Numbered from the stretch's first letter, positions 1 to 9,954 are shown. The stretch is 64,000 nucleotides of DNA from Terasakiella sp033100395 (GCF_033100395.1 NZ_JAWLVJ010000014.1:60199-124198), one strand, 5' to 3'. Notes: generated by a model not told the origin, from the letters alone. A program made the numbers and translations.

Positions 1-2261
1 AACAGGCACGTTTTTCCAAGGCGATTGTGGGGACCGACATTACGCTTCAGACACTGGCAAATACGCTAAGCGGATTTAAGATCACACCGGGGACCGAAGT
101 CACCTTGCTGGATGGGTCCGGCCATGTGGTTGCCTACCCTGATCGGTCCAAAGGAGTGATCAAAACAGATAAAGGCGTTACCCAGGCCCATCTGAATGAT
201 TTGCATGTTCCCGTCCTTTCCAAACCCTATAAGACGTTTTTAGACAGCCCTAAGGATAAATGTTCCCTTGAAATTAAGCTGGACGATAAACAATGGCAAA
301 CCCTCATCGCCCCCATCCCGGTAAATGAGGAAACATCCTATATCCTCGCCCTCGCCGTGCCCGAAGATGAACTGCTGGCTGATGTGAATGCGTTGTTGGA
401 AAAAGCCGCCCTTTTATTGCTTCTGGCGCTGACCTTCATCTGTTTGGTCTCTATTTTCTTAGGTCAATGGCTGGCGCGCCCCATCAAAACCCTGGTCGAT
501 GAAACGGAAGCCATCAAACGCTTTGATTTTTCCCGCCCGATCAATATTCGTTCCACCATCACCGAAGTAGATATTCTCGCGCAATCCATGGGGACGATGA
601 AATCCACCATTCAGCAGTTTGTCGATATTAACGAAGCTATTTTAGCAGAAGATGATTTTGATACATTGCTGAACCTGCTGCTGGATAAAACCGTGCAAGC
701 CTCCGGCGGTGATGCCGGGGCAATTTATGTGCTGAGCAACGATGAAAGCCAGCTAAAACCCGCAAGCCTTTTGCTAAATGGCAAGGCTGCCAAAGCCCCA
801 GACCTGCAGCGTCTGGAAATGGATAATCTGCCAAATTTCATCCGTAACGCCATTACCAGCCAAATACCAAAACAGCAGAAAGTTACCCCGGATACATCCT
901 TTACCCTTTTGGAAACCTTGCTAAAAAACAGCCCACAATCCTGCTATCTGGTGGCTGTGCCGCTGTTTAACCATGAAAAGGAACTGGTCGCCCTGATCCT
1001 GATGGTGCATGACGGCAAGATGGATACGGCGCATCTTGATTTCGTCCGTGCGCTGTCCAATACGGCGGCCATGTCAGTCGATACCCGTCAACTGATCGTC
1101 GCGCAAAAGAAACTGTTTGATAGCTTCATCCGTCTGATCGCTGGGGCCATTGATGCAAAAAGTGCTTATACGGGCGGGCATTGCGCGCGCGTGCCGGAAC
1201 TGACCAAGATGATGGCACGTGCAGCAGAAAAAGAAACAGACGGTCTATTCAAAGACTTCCAGCTTGATGACGAGGAATGGGAAGAAGTTCATGTTGCTGC
1301 CTGGCTGCATGACTGCGGCAAAATGACCACCCCGGAATTTGTCATCGATAAAGCCACCAAGCTTGAAACTATTTATGATCGCATCCACGAAATCCGCATG
1401 CGCTTTGAGCTGATCAAAAAAGAAACCGAATGTGACTTCTGGCAAGCCAAAGCCCAAGGGGAAACGCCTGAACCGATTGAGGCAACGCTCAGGCAACTGG
1501 ATGAAGATTTCGCCTTTATCGCCCAATGTAACGAAGGCGGGGAATCATTGGCCGAAGGCAGTATCGAACGCCTAAAAGAAATCGCCAGCCGCAATTGGAC
1601 GCGCACACTGGATGACACCATCGGCATTTCTTATGAAGAAAAACAACGCAAAACCTATCCTGGTAACAAAGTGACCTTGCCTGTGAAAGAAGCGTTACTG
1701 GCGGACCGCGCCGACCATATTTTTACTCGCCCCAAACAGGATGTCCTGATGGCCGATAACCCTTGGGGCTTCAAAGTCGATGTACCGGAACATCTTTATA
1801 ACCGGGGGGAACTTTATAACCTGTCCATCAATAAAGGTACCCTGACCCCGGAAGAACGCTTTAAGATCAACGAACATATCATCCAGACCATCAGCATGCT
1901 GGAAGAACTGCCTTATCCCAAACATCTGCAGAATGTCCCGGAAATCGCAGGTGGTCATCATGAAACCATGGACGGACGCGGCTATCCCCGACAGCTGAAA
2001 AAAGAAGATATGTCCCCGGTTGCGCGCATGATGGCCATCGCTGATATTTTCGAAGCCCTTACTGCCATTGACCGCCCTTATAAAAAAGGTAAAACCCTTT
2101 CTGAATCCATCGAGATTTTATCTTACATGCGCGATGATAATCATATCGATGGCGACCTCTTTACCCTGTTCTTAAAGTCCGGCGTCTATCTGGAATATGC
2201 CAATAAATTCATGCAGAAAGATCAGATTGATGAGGTGGATATTGATCAATATCTGACTTAA
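1..2261 (+). CDS. HD-GYP phosphodiesterase-like sensor (5' truncated)
   Basis: The reading frame is open from base 3, so the true start lies left of the window; a GTG at 27 is only internal. The visible part is the end of a periplasmic Cache-like sensor (about residues 1-120 of the fragment), a membrane segment (about 125-148), a HAMP linker, a GAF-like region (about 205-350) and an HD-GYP domain with the motifs LHDCGK and HHETMDGRGYP. HD-GYP enzymes hydrolyse cyclic di-GMP. Roughly 150 residues separate the HD motif from the rest of the domain, which is longer than usual. It converges on tadC with a 4 bp overlap, so a link to pilus control is possible but only inferred from position. Confidence 0.9.
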   Translation, partial: QARFSKAIVGTDITLQTLANTLSGFKITPGTEVTLLDGSGHVVAYPDRSKGVIKTDKGVTQAHLNDLHVPVLSKPYKTFLDSPKDKCSLEIKLDDKQWQTLIAPIPVNEETSYILALAVPEDELLADVNALLEKAALLLLLALTFICLVSIFLGQWLARPIKTLVDETEAIKRFDFSRPINIRSTITEVDILAQSMGTMKSTIQQFVDINEAILAEDDFDTLLNLLLDKTVQASGGDAGAIYVLSNDESQLKPASLLLNGKAAKAPDLQRLEMDNLPNFIRNAITSQIPKQQKVTPDTSFTLLETLLKNSPQSCYLVAVPLFNHEKELVALILMVHDGKMDTAHLDFVRALSNTAAMSVDTRQLIVAQKKLFDSFIRLIAGAIDAKSAYTGGHCARVPELTKMMARAAEKETDGLFKDFQLDDEEWEEVHVAAWLHDCGKMTTPEFVIDKATKLETIYDRIHEIRMRFELIKKETECDFWQAKAQGETPEPIEATLRQLDEDFAFIAQCNEGGESLAEGSIERLKEIASRNWTRTLDDTIGISYEEKQRKTYPGNKVTLPVKEALLADRADHIFTRPKQDVLMADNPWGFKVDVPEHLYNRGELYNLSINKGTLTPEERFKINEHIIQTISMLEELPYPKHLQNVPEIAGGHHETMDGRGYPRQLKKEDMSPVARMMAIADIFEALTAIDRPYKKGKTLSESIEILSYMRDDNHIDGDLFTLFLKSGVYLEYANKFMQKDQIDEVDIDQYLT

Positions 2262-3223
2262 AAATCCGGAAAGACCTCAATCGCGCGGATGATTGCCGGG
2301 CCCAGCAAGACAATAAACAGGGCGGGCATAATGAAGAGGATCATCGGCACTGTCAGGGTAGCAGGCAATTTGGCAGCTTTTTCTTCCGCCTTTAACATAC
2401 GCTCGGTTCTGAATTCTGAACTTAAAACCCGCAAGCTCTGCGCCAAAGGTGTGCCATATCGTTCCGTCTGTTGCAAGGTGCCAACCACAGCGCGCAAGCC
2501 CTGCATGTCGGTCCGTCTGTTCAAATTTTTCAAAGCTTCTGAACGGTCCGGCAAAAAGCCGAGTTCCATTGCGGTCAGCCCCAATTCTTCCGCCATTTCG
2601 GGGTTTGCCGCCATCATTTCGTGCGACACCCGTTTCAGGGCCATATCCAGACTTAAGCCAGCTTCGGCACAGACAACCAACAGATCAAGCGCATCTGGCA
2701 AGGCTTTTTGCAACGCTTCTTTTCGTTTTTGAGCCGCATTGGACACATAAACCTTCGGTGCATACATCCCTGCCAGAATGGCACCACAAGCCACCAGCAT
2801 CCGCCCCATGGGCTGCAGGTCGGACATTTCCAGCACATATAGCCAGAAAAAGGCCAGCGCCCCAAACGTAAGTGGCAGGGAAACACGCAAGAAGAAATAG
2901 ATAGTCACAGCTTCTGAACTGCGATAGCCCGCCTGTGCCAGATCATCAGCGATTTTTTCGGCTTCACGGCTGCGAAGAACATTCAGCTTGGCAACAATCG
3001 CGGTGGCAAAATTCATCAGTTGCGGGCGGCTGAGACCATGCTTGTTGGCTTTTAAGGTATCATCCTGCAAAGCCTTTTGCTGCGCCTGAATGGCACGCAT
3101 CCGTTTGCCTTTGACATCGCGCACCATCAAGGCATTCCAGACGAAGATCACGATAAAAAAGGCCTGCAGGCCAGCGCCCCAGATGATCAGGGTTTCAGCG
3201 GGTATTGAAGCAAAATTGCTCAT
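2258..3223 (-). CDS. tadC: Tad pilus inner-membrane platform protein TadC
   Basis: This 321-residue protein belongs to the type II secretion F family (GspF/PilC-like), with a T2SSF domain around residues 170-300. Membrane segments are visible near residues 12-31, 107-150 and at the C-terminus (about 290-312). With TadB it forms the inner-membrane platform on which the CpaF ATPase assembles Flp pilin. Its start overlaps the stop of tadB by 4 bp, indicating translational coupling. It is the last gene of the minus-strand Tad operon. Confidence 0.93.
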   Translation of the reverse strand: MSNFASIPAETLIIWGAGLQAFFIVIFVWNALMVRDVKGKRMRAIQAQQKALQDDTLKANKHGLSRPQLMNFATAIVAKLNVLRSREAEKIADDLAQAGYRSSEAVTIYFFLRVSLPLTFGALAFFWLYVLEMSDLQPMGRMLVACGAILAGMYAPKVYVSNAAQKRKEALQKALPDALDLLVVCAEAGLSLDMALKRVSHEMMAANPEMAEELGLTAMELGFLPDRSEALKNLNRRTDMQGLRAVVGTLQQTERYGTPLAQSLRVLSSEFRTERMLKAEEKAAKLPATLTVPMILFIMPALFIVLLGPAIIRAIEVFPDF

Positions 3224-4200
3224 ATCTCAAACCTCACCATCTTGAACATAACCAGCGCACCGATACCAATCGAACTCAACGCACCAACCGTCAGAGCAAT
3301 GCCTGTATCACTGTTAAACAACGGCGCGGTATAGCCAGGGCTTAAAACTTCCAGAATGGCGAACATGGCAAAAGGCAGACCACCAAGGATATAGGCACTG
3401 GCGCGTGCTTCTGATGCAAGCGCTTTGACTTTCAGTTTCATGGTCTGGCGCTGACGTAAAATCTCACTTAGGTTTTCCAGTGTTTCTGCCAGATTACCGC
3501 CTGTTTCAGACTGCACAACAAGACTGATCACAAAGAAATTAAACTCTGCATTATCCAGCCGTTTGGCTGCTTTCCACAAGGCATCTTCCATAGTCTCCCC
3601 AATTTTCATGGCTTCGGAAATGCGGGAAAATTCAGCCGCGACTGGGCCCTGCATTTCATTTGAGACAATGGTGATGCCTTCAGTGACCGGAAGGCCGGAT
3701 TTCACCGCACGGACAATCAGATCAATCGCATCAGGAAAGACTTTGGTAAAAGCCAGATTGCGTCGGCTGATCAGGATATCGATCACCATATGCCCGCCCC
3801 CTAAACCTATGCCGATCCCACCAAAAAGCGAAATCATCACATTCAGTTCCATGACGATAAATAAAACGGACCCGCCAACCAGCGCCATGATCACATTGAT
3901 GGCAATAAAAAGACCGGGGCCAATTCCCAGACCCGCACGGGCAAGTCGATGTGCAAGGACTTGCGAGCTGGGCAACAGCTGTTTCACCACTTTATCCAGA
4001 CCGGGTGATGCTGTTTTTTCCGCCTTGAAGGCAGAGGCATTCATCACAACATCGGGCATTTCATCACCCATGCGTTGACGCAGCGTTTTAAGGCGTTTCT
4101 GCATGCGTCGGTTTTTACCCAGCACACTGTCAGCAATCGCAAACAGGATGAACAAAAGCGTCACCCCCACCGCTGTCATTATGATGAGTTCCTGTGACAT
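3220..4200 (-). CDS. tadB: Tad pilus inner-membrane platform protein TadB
   Basis: This 326-residue T2SSF-family protein has an N-terminal membrane helix (about residues 5-24), two more near 98-140, the cytoplasmic T2SSF helical domain (about 155-265) and two C-terminal membrane segments. It is paralogous to TadC and lies directly upstream of it with a 4 bp overlap. It starts one base after the cpaF stop. The tight packing fits a co-translated cpaF-tadB-tadC unit encoding the pilus motor and platform. Confidence 0.93.
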   Translation of the reverse strand: MSQELIIMTAVGVTLLFILFAIADSVLGKNRRMQKRLKTLRQRMGDEMPDVVMNASAFKAEKTASPGLDKVVKQLLPSSQVLAHRLARAGLGIGPGLFIAINVIMALVGGSVLFIVMELNVMISLFGGIGIGLGGGHMVIDILISRRNLAFTKVFPDAIDLIVRAVKSGLPVTEGITIVSNEMQGPVAAEFSRISEAMKIGETMEDALWKAAKRLDNAEFNFFVISLVVQSETGGNLAETLENLSEILRQRQTMKLKVKALASEARASAYILGGLPFAMFAILEVLSPGYTAPLFNSDTGIALTVGALSSIGIGALVMFKMVRFEI

Positions 4201-4201
4201 A

Positions 4202-5617
4202 TCACACCGCCATTGCTTCCATCAGCGCACGGCCAAGACCGAAATATTCTGCCCGGTCCATAAAGACGGGACGCAACCCTGTGGATACATAACGCCCGGT
4301 CAGTTTGCCATTGGCATCTTCGCCATCAAATTCGTACTTGAACAAATCCTGCGTGGTAATAATTTCGCCTTCCATCCCAACGACTTCGGTGACATGGGTG
4401 ATGCGACGCACGCCGTCGCGCATCCGTGAAATTTGCAAGATCAAATCAAGCGCGTTTGAAATTTGCGCACGCACCGCTTCGTTGGGCAGTTTGACACCCG
4501 ACATGGCCACCATATTTTCCATCCGAGTCAGTGCTTCGCGGGGACGGTTGGCGTGCAGGGTGCCGAGAGACCCGTCATGACCTGTATTCATCGCCTGCAG
4601 CATATCCAATGCTTCTGATCCACGAATTTCGCCCAAAATAATCCGGTCCGGGCGCATCCGAAGGGCGTTTTTCACCAGTTCGGTCTGGGAAATCATCCCG
4701 TCGCCTTCCAGATTAGCCGGACGTGTTTCAAGGCGGACCACATGGGGTTGTTGCAGCTGCAATTCCGCTGCATCTTCAATGGTCACCACCCGTTCACCAT
4801 GGTCAATCATTTGCGACATGGCGTTTAACAAGGTGGTTTTCCCCGACCCTGTTCCACCAGAAATCAGGATATTCAAACGGCAGCGCCCGGCAATTTTCAA
4901 GACCCGACACATGGCATCTGACATATTCTGTGTTTCCACCATCCGATCCAGCGTAATGCGCATTTTGGGGAATTTACGAATGGAAATGCTGGGCCCATCA
5001 ATGGCCAACGGCGGGATGATGATATTGACGCGCGATCCATCTTCCAGACGCGCATCACACAAAGGGCTGCTTTCATCCACCCGACGGCCAATGCGCGACA
5101 CAATCCGGTTGGCGATATTCATCACATGGGCATTGTCGCGGAAGGTCACATCGGACACTTCCAGCTTACCACCGCGTTCCACATAAACCTGTTTCGGCCC
5201 ATTAACCATAATGTCGGTGACGGCTTCATCGGCGAGGAGCGGTTCCAGCGGCCCAAGCCCCAACATGTCATTCAGCAACATGGTGATCAGGTCGCGCTGT
5301 TCCAGTAAATTCAGTTGAAGGCCCTGTTCAGAAAGGATGTCGGAGACAACATCAGTCAATTCATCGGCCAGTTCATTGCGCGGCATTTTTGATGCCACAC
5401 CCGCATCAATGCGTTTCAGGATTTCAGGCTGAACGATGTTTTTGGCATTATCCACACTGTCACGGCTGGCTTGTGAAATCAGTTCTTTTTCTGTCACGAG
5501 ATCAAGCACCCCATCATCAACCATCGGTTCGATCCGGCGCTGCGGTTTGCGGGCAGGTTCTGCCGTGTTACGTGCACCAAAAACGGCGCGTTGTTGTCCT
5601 GTTTCTCCTAAGGGCAT
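4202..5617 (-). CDS. cpaF: Tad/Flp pilus assembly ATPase CpaF (TadA)
   Basis: This 471-residue secretion ATPase of the VirB11/GspE superfamily powers Flp pilus extension. The Walker A motif GGTGSGKTT is visible with its lysine near residue 260, followed by the Asp/His-box region with LGEIRGSEALDMLQAMNTGH and a TLHAN motif. The N-terminal 100 residues form the usual helical region with a conserved DIMVNG segment. The ATG at 5617 is preceded by a good GGGAGG ribosome site. A terminator-like hairpin separates it from cpaE upstream, so it may be transcribed at a different level from cpaA-E. Confidence 0.96.
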   Translation of the reverse strand: MPLGETGQQRAVFGARNTAEPARKPQRRIEPMVDDGVLDLVTEKELISQASRDSVDNAKNIVQPEILKRIDAGVASKMPRNELADELTDVVSDILSEQGLQLNLLEQRDLITMLLNDMLGLGPLEPLLADEAVTDIMVNGPKQVYVERGGKLEVSDVTFRDNAHVMNIANRIVSRIGRRVDESSPLCDARLEDGSRVNIIIPPLAIDGPSISIRKFPKMRITLDRMVETQNMSDAMCRVLKIAGRCRLNILISGGTGSGKTTLLNAMSQMIDHGERVVTIEDAAELQLQQPHVVRLETRPANLEGDGMISQTELVKNALRMRPDRIILGEIRGSEALDMLQAMNTGHDGSLGTLHANRPREALTRMENMVAMSGVKLPNEAVRAQISNALDLILQISRMRDGVRRITHVTEVVGMEGEIITTQDLFKYEFDGEDANGKLTGRYVSTGLRPVFMDRAEYFGLGRALMEAMAV

Positions 5618-5633
5618 GGATGCCTCCCAACAT

Positions 5634-5680
5634 AAAAAAGGGCTTTTCCTTTATTCTCTTCAGCGTAAAGAAAAAGCCCG
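5634..5680 (-). terminator. Terminator-like hairpin between cpaE and cpaF
   Basis: On the minus strand a 14 bp stem (one mismatch; arms at 5666-5679 and 5640-5653) with a 12-base loop is followed by a run of six Ts. This is a textbook Rho-independent terminator, but it lies inside the Tad operon, after cpaE and about 20 bases before cpaF. It could partly terminate transcription and lower motor gene expression relative to cpaA-E. Confidence 0.75.
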
Positions 5681-5699
5681 ATCTATGCTGTGATGGCAA

Positions 5700-6917
5700 T
5701 CACTTGGAGTTGAACAATTTGCGCCAGATGGACGTTTTTTGCCCTTCCTCATCCTCGTTTTTAAACAGATCAAACAGGGGTTTCATGGCCTGTGCTGCTT
5801 TTGATTTTACAGCCACTTTTACTAACGCCGCCCCCTGAAGTTCTGCAGCGGCAAAACCCTTCGGATCAAAAGGAATTACTGTTTGCAAAGTCAGTTCGGT
5901 TCCGGCTTCAAATTCCTTCACCGCCAATTCGCGTTCCTTGTTTTCACCTGCCCGGTTTGCGACAAGGGTCAACTGATCATCGATCATATAGTTTTTGGCA
6001 AAACGTGAAATGCGAAGGCTATCTCGCATCCCGGTTAGCGACAAGTCACTAACCACAATCATGCGCCCGATTTTTGCCAACATATCCCCGCAGACAGGCA
6101 GCAAATCACGCGGCACATCCAACACCACCACATCAAATTTCTGGCGCAACCGTTCGATCAGCAGATCAAGGGCAGCACTGTCAAAGTTGGTCGTCTGGGA
6201 AATTTCGGTCTCACAGGACAGAATACTCAAGGTTTCATCCACCTTGACCATGGCGCGATCCAGAAACAGGGAATCAATTCGGCTCGGATTTTCCAGGGCT
6301 TCACGGAAACCCTTACCCGGTTCCAGATCAAGCGACAGGGCAACGGTGCCAAAATGCAAATCCAGATCCACAACAGCCACCCGTTTGTGTTTATGCTGCG
6401 ACAAATCCCAGGCAAGGTTTAGCGTCAGGGATGTGGCCCCCGCCCCACCCAAGGCACCAACAACAGAAATCACATCGCCTTCGGCCTCAAGCTCTGGCTG
6501 CGGGGCCTCTTCCACCACCTGGCAGGCACGTTCCACTGCATGTTCCAATGTGGCGGGGTCGATGGGTTTAAGTAGATAATCTTCCACCCCCATATCCAGC
6601 AGTGTGCGATACAGCACCACGTCATTGGTTGTGCCCAGACACAACAGACGCACCCCCGCATCACAAACAGAGGCCAATTCATTGATACTTTCCACGGCAT
6701 CCATACAGTTGGTCAAATCGATCACCAGCAGTTCCGGCGTCGGAATATCACTTAAGGTCTGAACGGCCAGATCAATCCCGCCATTAAAAATCCGGCTGTC
6801 GTCCCAGCCCTGCAACTTGACGATTTCGCCAAAAGATCGACTGGTGATGTCATCCTGAATGAAGGCCATATAAGGTTCAGCATCCATAGACGTGTTTTCT
6901 TTCATGATCGCGCTCAT
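5700..6917 (-). CDS. cpaE: Tad pilus localisation ATPase CpaE/TadZ
   Basis: This 405-residue protein has an N-terminal receiver-like domain (about residues 10-130, including the segment YLLKPIDPATL) and a MinD/ParA-like ATPase domain. Its P-loop reads GGAGATS, so the lysine of the usual GKT/GKS is replaced, as can occur in TadZ proteins. TadZ/CpaE proteins are known to place the Tad machine, often at the cell pole. The gene overlaps cpaD by 4 bp and comes before the internal hairpin. The start at 6917 gives MSAIMKEN; an ATG four codons downstream is also possible. Confidence 0.93.
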   Translation of the reverse strand: MSAIMKENTSMDAEPYMAFIQDDITSRSFGEIVKLQGWDDSRIFNGGIDLAVQTLSDIPTPELLVIDLTNCMDAVESINELASVCDAGVRLLCLGTTNDVVLYRTLLDMGVEDYLLKPIDPATLEHAVERACQVVEEAPQPELEAEGDVISVVGALGGAGATSLTLNLAWDLSQHKHKRVAVVDLDLHFGTVALSLDLEPGKGFREALENPSRIDSLFLDRAMVKVDETLSILSCETEISQTTNFDSAALDLLIERLRQKFDVVVLDVPRDLLPVCGDMLAKIGRMIVVSDLSLTGMRDSLRISRFAKNYMIDDQLTLVANRAGENKERELAVKEFEAGTELTLQTVIPFDPKGFAAAELQGAALVKVAVKSKAAQAMKPLFDLFKNEDEEGQKTSIWRKLFNSK

Positions 6918-7534
6918 TCTTCCTCACTCCCCTCTGAACTCACTTCACGTGGTAAGCGATATTGGGTCATGGCATTGGATAAGACCGTAGCATCCGGATG
7001 GGTCAGCCCATGGGGTTTCACCAGATCACGTGGATTGCCGATCATCAATGCAAGGTTTGCGGCTTGTGCACAGCCAAAGTTGGAATGAACCTGATTGTTG
7101 TAAGTCTGGTTTGGATGATCCGACCAGTCCGGGCAATTGGGCACTTTGACGGTATAGCTATGCAGCGTCACCCGCACGGTCTGCAAGGCTTCCTGATCAG
7201 TTGCGCGTTTAAAGGCTGGTTTCAGACCAAAGCGTTTCAGGTAAGCAGCGATTTTTTCCGCCCTGCGTTCTGCCAGGGCTCCGCCATTTTCGGCGACATC
7301 CACATAAATTTCATCACGACGATTAAGATCATGGGTCATGATGAAATTTTCAATCACGCGGCGATCTTTTTTGGACAGCGTGCTTGATCCATAATCAAAA
7401 ACAATATCAAAGCTGGTCTGGCTTTCTGTCACAATCGGTTCACGCGCGCTGCGTACATCGCTGAAATCTTCCACATTCGCGCACCCCATCAGGATGAGGC
7501 TGCAAAAACCAAGGGTGAATATTTGGGTTTTCAT
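6914..7534 (-). CDS. cpaD: Tad pilus outer-membrane lipoprotein CpaD
   Basis: This 206-residue lipoprotein starts with a signal peptide ending in a lipobox (LMGC, acylated Cys18). The rest matches the CpaD family: an OmpA-like N-terminal half with FDYGSSTLSKKDRRVIENF, then a C-terminal half with conserved cysteines (PNCPDW, NFGCAQAANLALMIGNPRDL). CpaD supports assembly of the CpaC secretin. It lies 15 bases downstream of cpaC and overlaps cpaE. Confidence 0.93.
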   Translation of the reverse strand: MKTQIFTLGFCSLILMGCANVEDFSDVRSAREPIVTESQTSFDIVFDYGSSTLSKKDRRVIENFIMTHDLNRRDEIYVDVAENGGALAERRAEKIAAYLKRFGLKPAFKRATDQEALQTVRVTLHSYTVKVPNCPDWSDHPNQTYNNQVHSNFGCAQAANLALMIGNPRDLVKPHGLTHPDATVLSNAMTQYRLPREVSSEGSEEE

Positions 7535-7549
7535 GATCCTGATCCTTTC

Positions 7550-8917
7550 TTAATTCAGTGCAAAGCCAACCGGGCCAATAAGCTTGCGCCCTTTTTTATC
7601 AACGTGCAGACCATTGCCGACCTGTGGATTGCGACGATTTGCCCCACCAACAAAAATCCGTTCGATATCATGAGGGGCGGAATAGCCATCGGTTGGCAGG
7701 CTGGCTTTGGCATGCGTGATGGGTTTTACCAGATAAGGGGTAATGATGATCACCAGTTCACTTTCTTCACGTTGAAAACTATCTGATCTGAACAGGCTTC
7801 CCAGGATCGGAATATCGCCAAGACCCGGGAATTTGGACAGATTATGCCCGGTTTTATTCTGCAACAAACCAGCAATAGCAAAACTTTGACCACTGCCCAG
7901 TTCCACCGTTGTTTTGGTTTTGCGGGTGGTCAGCGACGGAATAACATAACCATCCAGCGTGACCGAACTGGTTTCAGATAAGGAACTGACTTCCGGTTCC
8001 ACCTGCAGATTAATGCGGCCGTCATCCATCACGACGGGTTTAAAGGACAGACGCACGCCATATTCACGAAAATCAATGGATGGACCGTCATCACTTGGGA
8101 CCAGAATGGGGAATTCGCCGCCCGCCAAGAAGCTGGCTTCTTCCCCACTCATTGCTGTCAGGTTTGGTTCTGACAAGATGGTCACAAGGCCTTCATCTTC
8201 CATAGCATCCAACACGCCGCTGATGTCGTTGGTGGTGACACTTAATGTGCTAAGACCCTGTGCAAACGAATTGCTACCAACCAGCCCAAAGGAAAAGGCG
8301 CTGCCGATTGACCCCACCATATTCCAGTTAAATCCAAGGCGTTTATCGATATCGCGTGAGACTTCGGCAATGCGCACACGCAAATTCACCTGATTAAGCG
8401 CATCCACCCGCAAACGGTTGATCACCCCGGTTTCAGACGGGCTGAACCGTTTGGCGATTTGATTGATATCTTCCATTTCGCGTGCAGAATTAATCACCCC
8501 ATCCATGACAAGTGTGCCATTGATGCTGCTGAACTGAACATCTGCATCCGGCACGGCATGCATGACGGCTTTATGCAGGTTTTTAAGATTATGGGTGACA
8601 TTCACGTCCATATTGGCAAGCACGCGATCTTCCCCATCCACCGCATAAAGCGTTGTTGTGCCCACGTTTTTGCCGAACAAATAGACCAATGTTGGTGATT
8701 TCACCTGAACATCAGCGACTTCAGGATTGGCGATAAAGACAGATGTGGCGGCGCGCGACAGACGGATCAGGCGGCTTTTATTCAGTTCAACCGACAGAGA
8801 TGTTTGTGCAGAGGGCAGGATCTCCACCCCATAAGCTGTGCCTGCACCAACGGCTGTAAAAACAGCTATTGTCAGGACCAGGGTCAGCTTTTGTAGTTTT
8901 TCGATGAAGGTCAACAT
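7550..8917 (-). CDS. cpaC: Tad pilus secretin CpaC (RcpA)
   Basis: This 455-residue outer-membrane secretin forms the channel through which the Flp pilus leaves the cell. An N-terminal signal peptide is followed by a secretin N0-like domain (about residues 35-110), a BON-like region, and the C-terminal secretin domain with SFLAGGEFPILVPS, VEPEVSSLSETSSV and TRKTKTTVELGSGQSFAIAGLL. The order cpaB-cpaC-cpaD is the standard one. A ribosome site (AGGAGGG-like) precedes the ATG. Confidence 0.95.
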   Translation of the reverse strand: MLTFIEKLQKLTLVLTIAVFTAVGAGTAYGVEILPSAQTSLSVELNKSRLIRLSRAATSVFIANPEVADVQVKSPTLVYLFGKNVGTTTLYAVDGEDRVLANMDVNVTHNLKNLHKAVMHAVPDADVQFSSINGTLVMDGVINSAREMEDINQIAKRFSPSETGVINRLRVDALNQVNLRVRIAEVSRDIDKRLGFNWNMVGSIGSAFSFGLVGSNSFAQGLSTLSVTTNDISGVLDAMEDEGLVTILSEPNLTAMSGEEASFLAGGEFPILVPSDDGPSIDFREYGVRLSFKPVVMDDGRINLQVEPEVSSLSETSSVTLDGYVIPSLTTRKTKTTVELGSGQSFAIAGLLQNKTGHNLSKFPGLGDIPILGSLFRSDSFQREESELVIIITPYLVKPITHAKASLPTDGYSAPHDIERIFVGGANRRNPQVGNGLHVDKKGRKLIGPVGFALN

Positions 8918-8950
8918 TGCACCCTCCTTTACATCTCGTCTTATTGGTTC

Positions 8951-9937
8951 TTATTTAAATTCTTGTGTCGTACTTTTTGATCCGCGATGGACCTGCACTT
9001 TGCTGGAAGCCGATGATTTTTCGCCAGTGACGCTCGGGGCATATTTCGCCATTTTCTGCCAGAAGAAATTCACGTCCACATCGGTGGTCAGGCTCATATC
9101 ATCGTCCAGTTCCAAACGCGGGATAGAAGGATGATTGTTATATTGATCAAACCCACCGATTTTATGTTTCAGCTGATCCACAGGCGCATTCATCATCGGG
9201 ATATCTTCCGCCAATATGGTTGTTTCATCGGCGATGGGGCGCAGAGATAAAGACAGTTTGCCAATCTGTGTGGCAAGGGCCACTTTTTCAGCTTGTTTCG
9301 GGGTCACTTCCAGGGTTGCACTTTTGGCAACTTTTGCTTCACCTTCAGACTGAACCGCAGACTGATCTTTACCGATCACGCGTACGTTTTTCAGCAAAGT
9401 TTCGGTGAAATAGAATTTACGTTTCAGAATTGACTCTTCTCCTTCCGGCTTCAAGGTGATGCTCAGCAGCAAATCAACCTTATCACCGGGAAAGACAAAT
9501 CCACCCACACCGGATGTGGCGCTTAACGGGACGGTGACTGCGCGCATGCCCGGTGTCAGGACCGCCGCCATAAAGCCTTGTTCCCCGGAACGCACCATGG
9601 CAGAAGGAAGAAGCGGTTGGCCCGCAGGGATGCGGCTTCGAATGACAGAGCCGACAAAATCTTCAATATCCACATCGCCTTTTTTCAGCATACGATCACC
9701 GACGGCATCTTCTGGCCATTCCTGCCAGGTCAGTTTTTCTTTCAGAACAAAACTGCCGGGGATCAGATCGGCTTTGGCGACCAGAATTTCCACGTGGTCT
9801 TCAGTTTTCATCTGAATTTTAGGGACAGAGGCCATAATCTGCGCACGTTCAGACGCCAACCAGTTTTGCGCCAACATGGCGGTCCCACCTGCAGAGATAA
9901 GGGCCAGCAAAAGTAAAATGATGATACGTACAGACAT
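8951..9937 (-). CDS. cpaB: Tad pilus assembly protein CpaB (RcpC)
   Basis: This 328-residue periplasmic protein has an N-terminal membrane anchor (residues 4-22) and an SAF domain (about 47-115, with LVAKADLIPGSFVLKEKL). RcpC/CpaB proteins interact with the secretin. The ATG at 9937 was chosen because AGGAGG lies just upstream at 9941-9950 and it yields a clean anchor; a longer frame would run into cpaA. The C-terminal 60 residues are polar and of unknown role. Confidence 0.92.
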   Translation of the reverse strand: MSVRIIILLLLALISAGGTAMLAQNWLASERAQIMASVPKIQMKTEDHVEILVAKADLIPGSFVLKEKLTWQEWPEDAVGDRMLKKGDVDIEDFVGSVIRSRIPAGQPLLPSAMVRSGEQGFMAAVLTPGMRAVTVPLSATSGVGGFVFPGDKVDLLLSITLKPEGEESILKRKFYFTETLLKNVRVIGKDQSAVQSEGEAKVAKSATLEVTPKQAEKVALATQIGKLSLSLRPIADETTILAEDIPMMNAPVDQLKHKIGGFDQYNNHPSIPRLELDDDMSLTTDVDVNFFWQKMAKYAPSVTGEKSSASSKVQVHRGSKSTTQEFK

Positions 9938-9954
9938 TTGATCCTCCTGATCCC

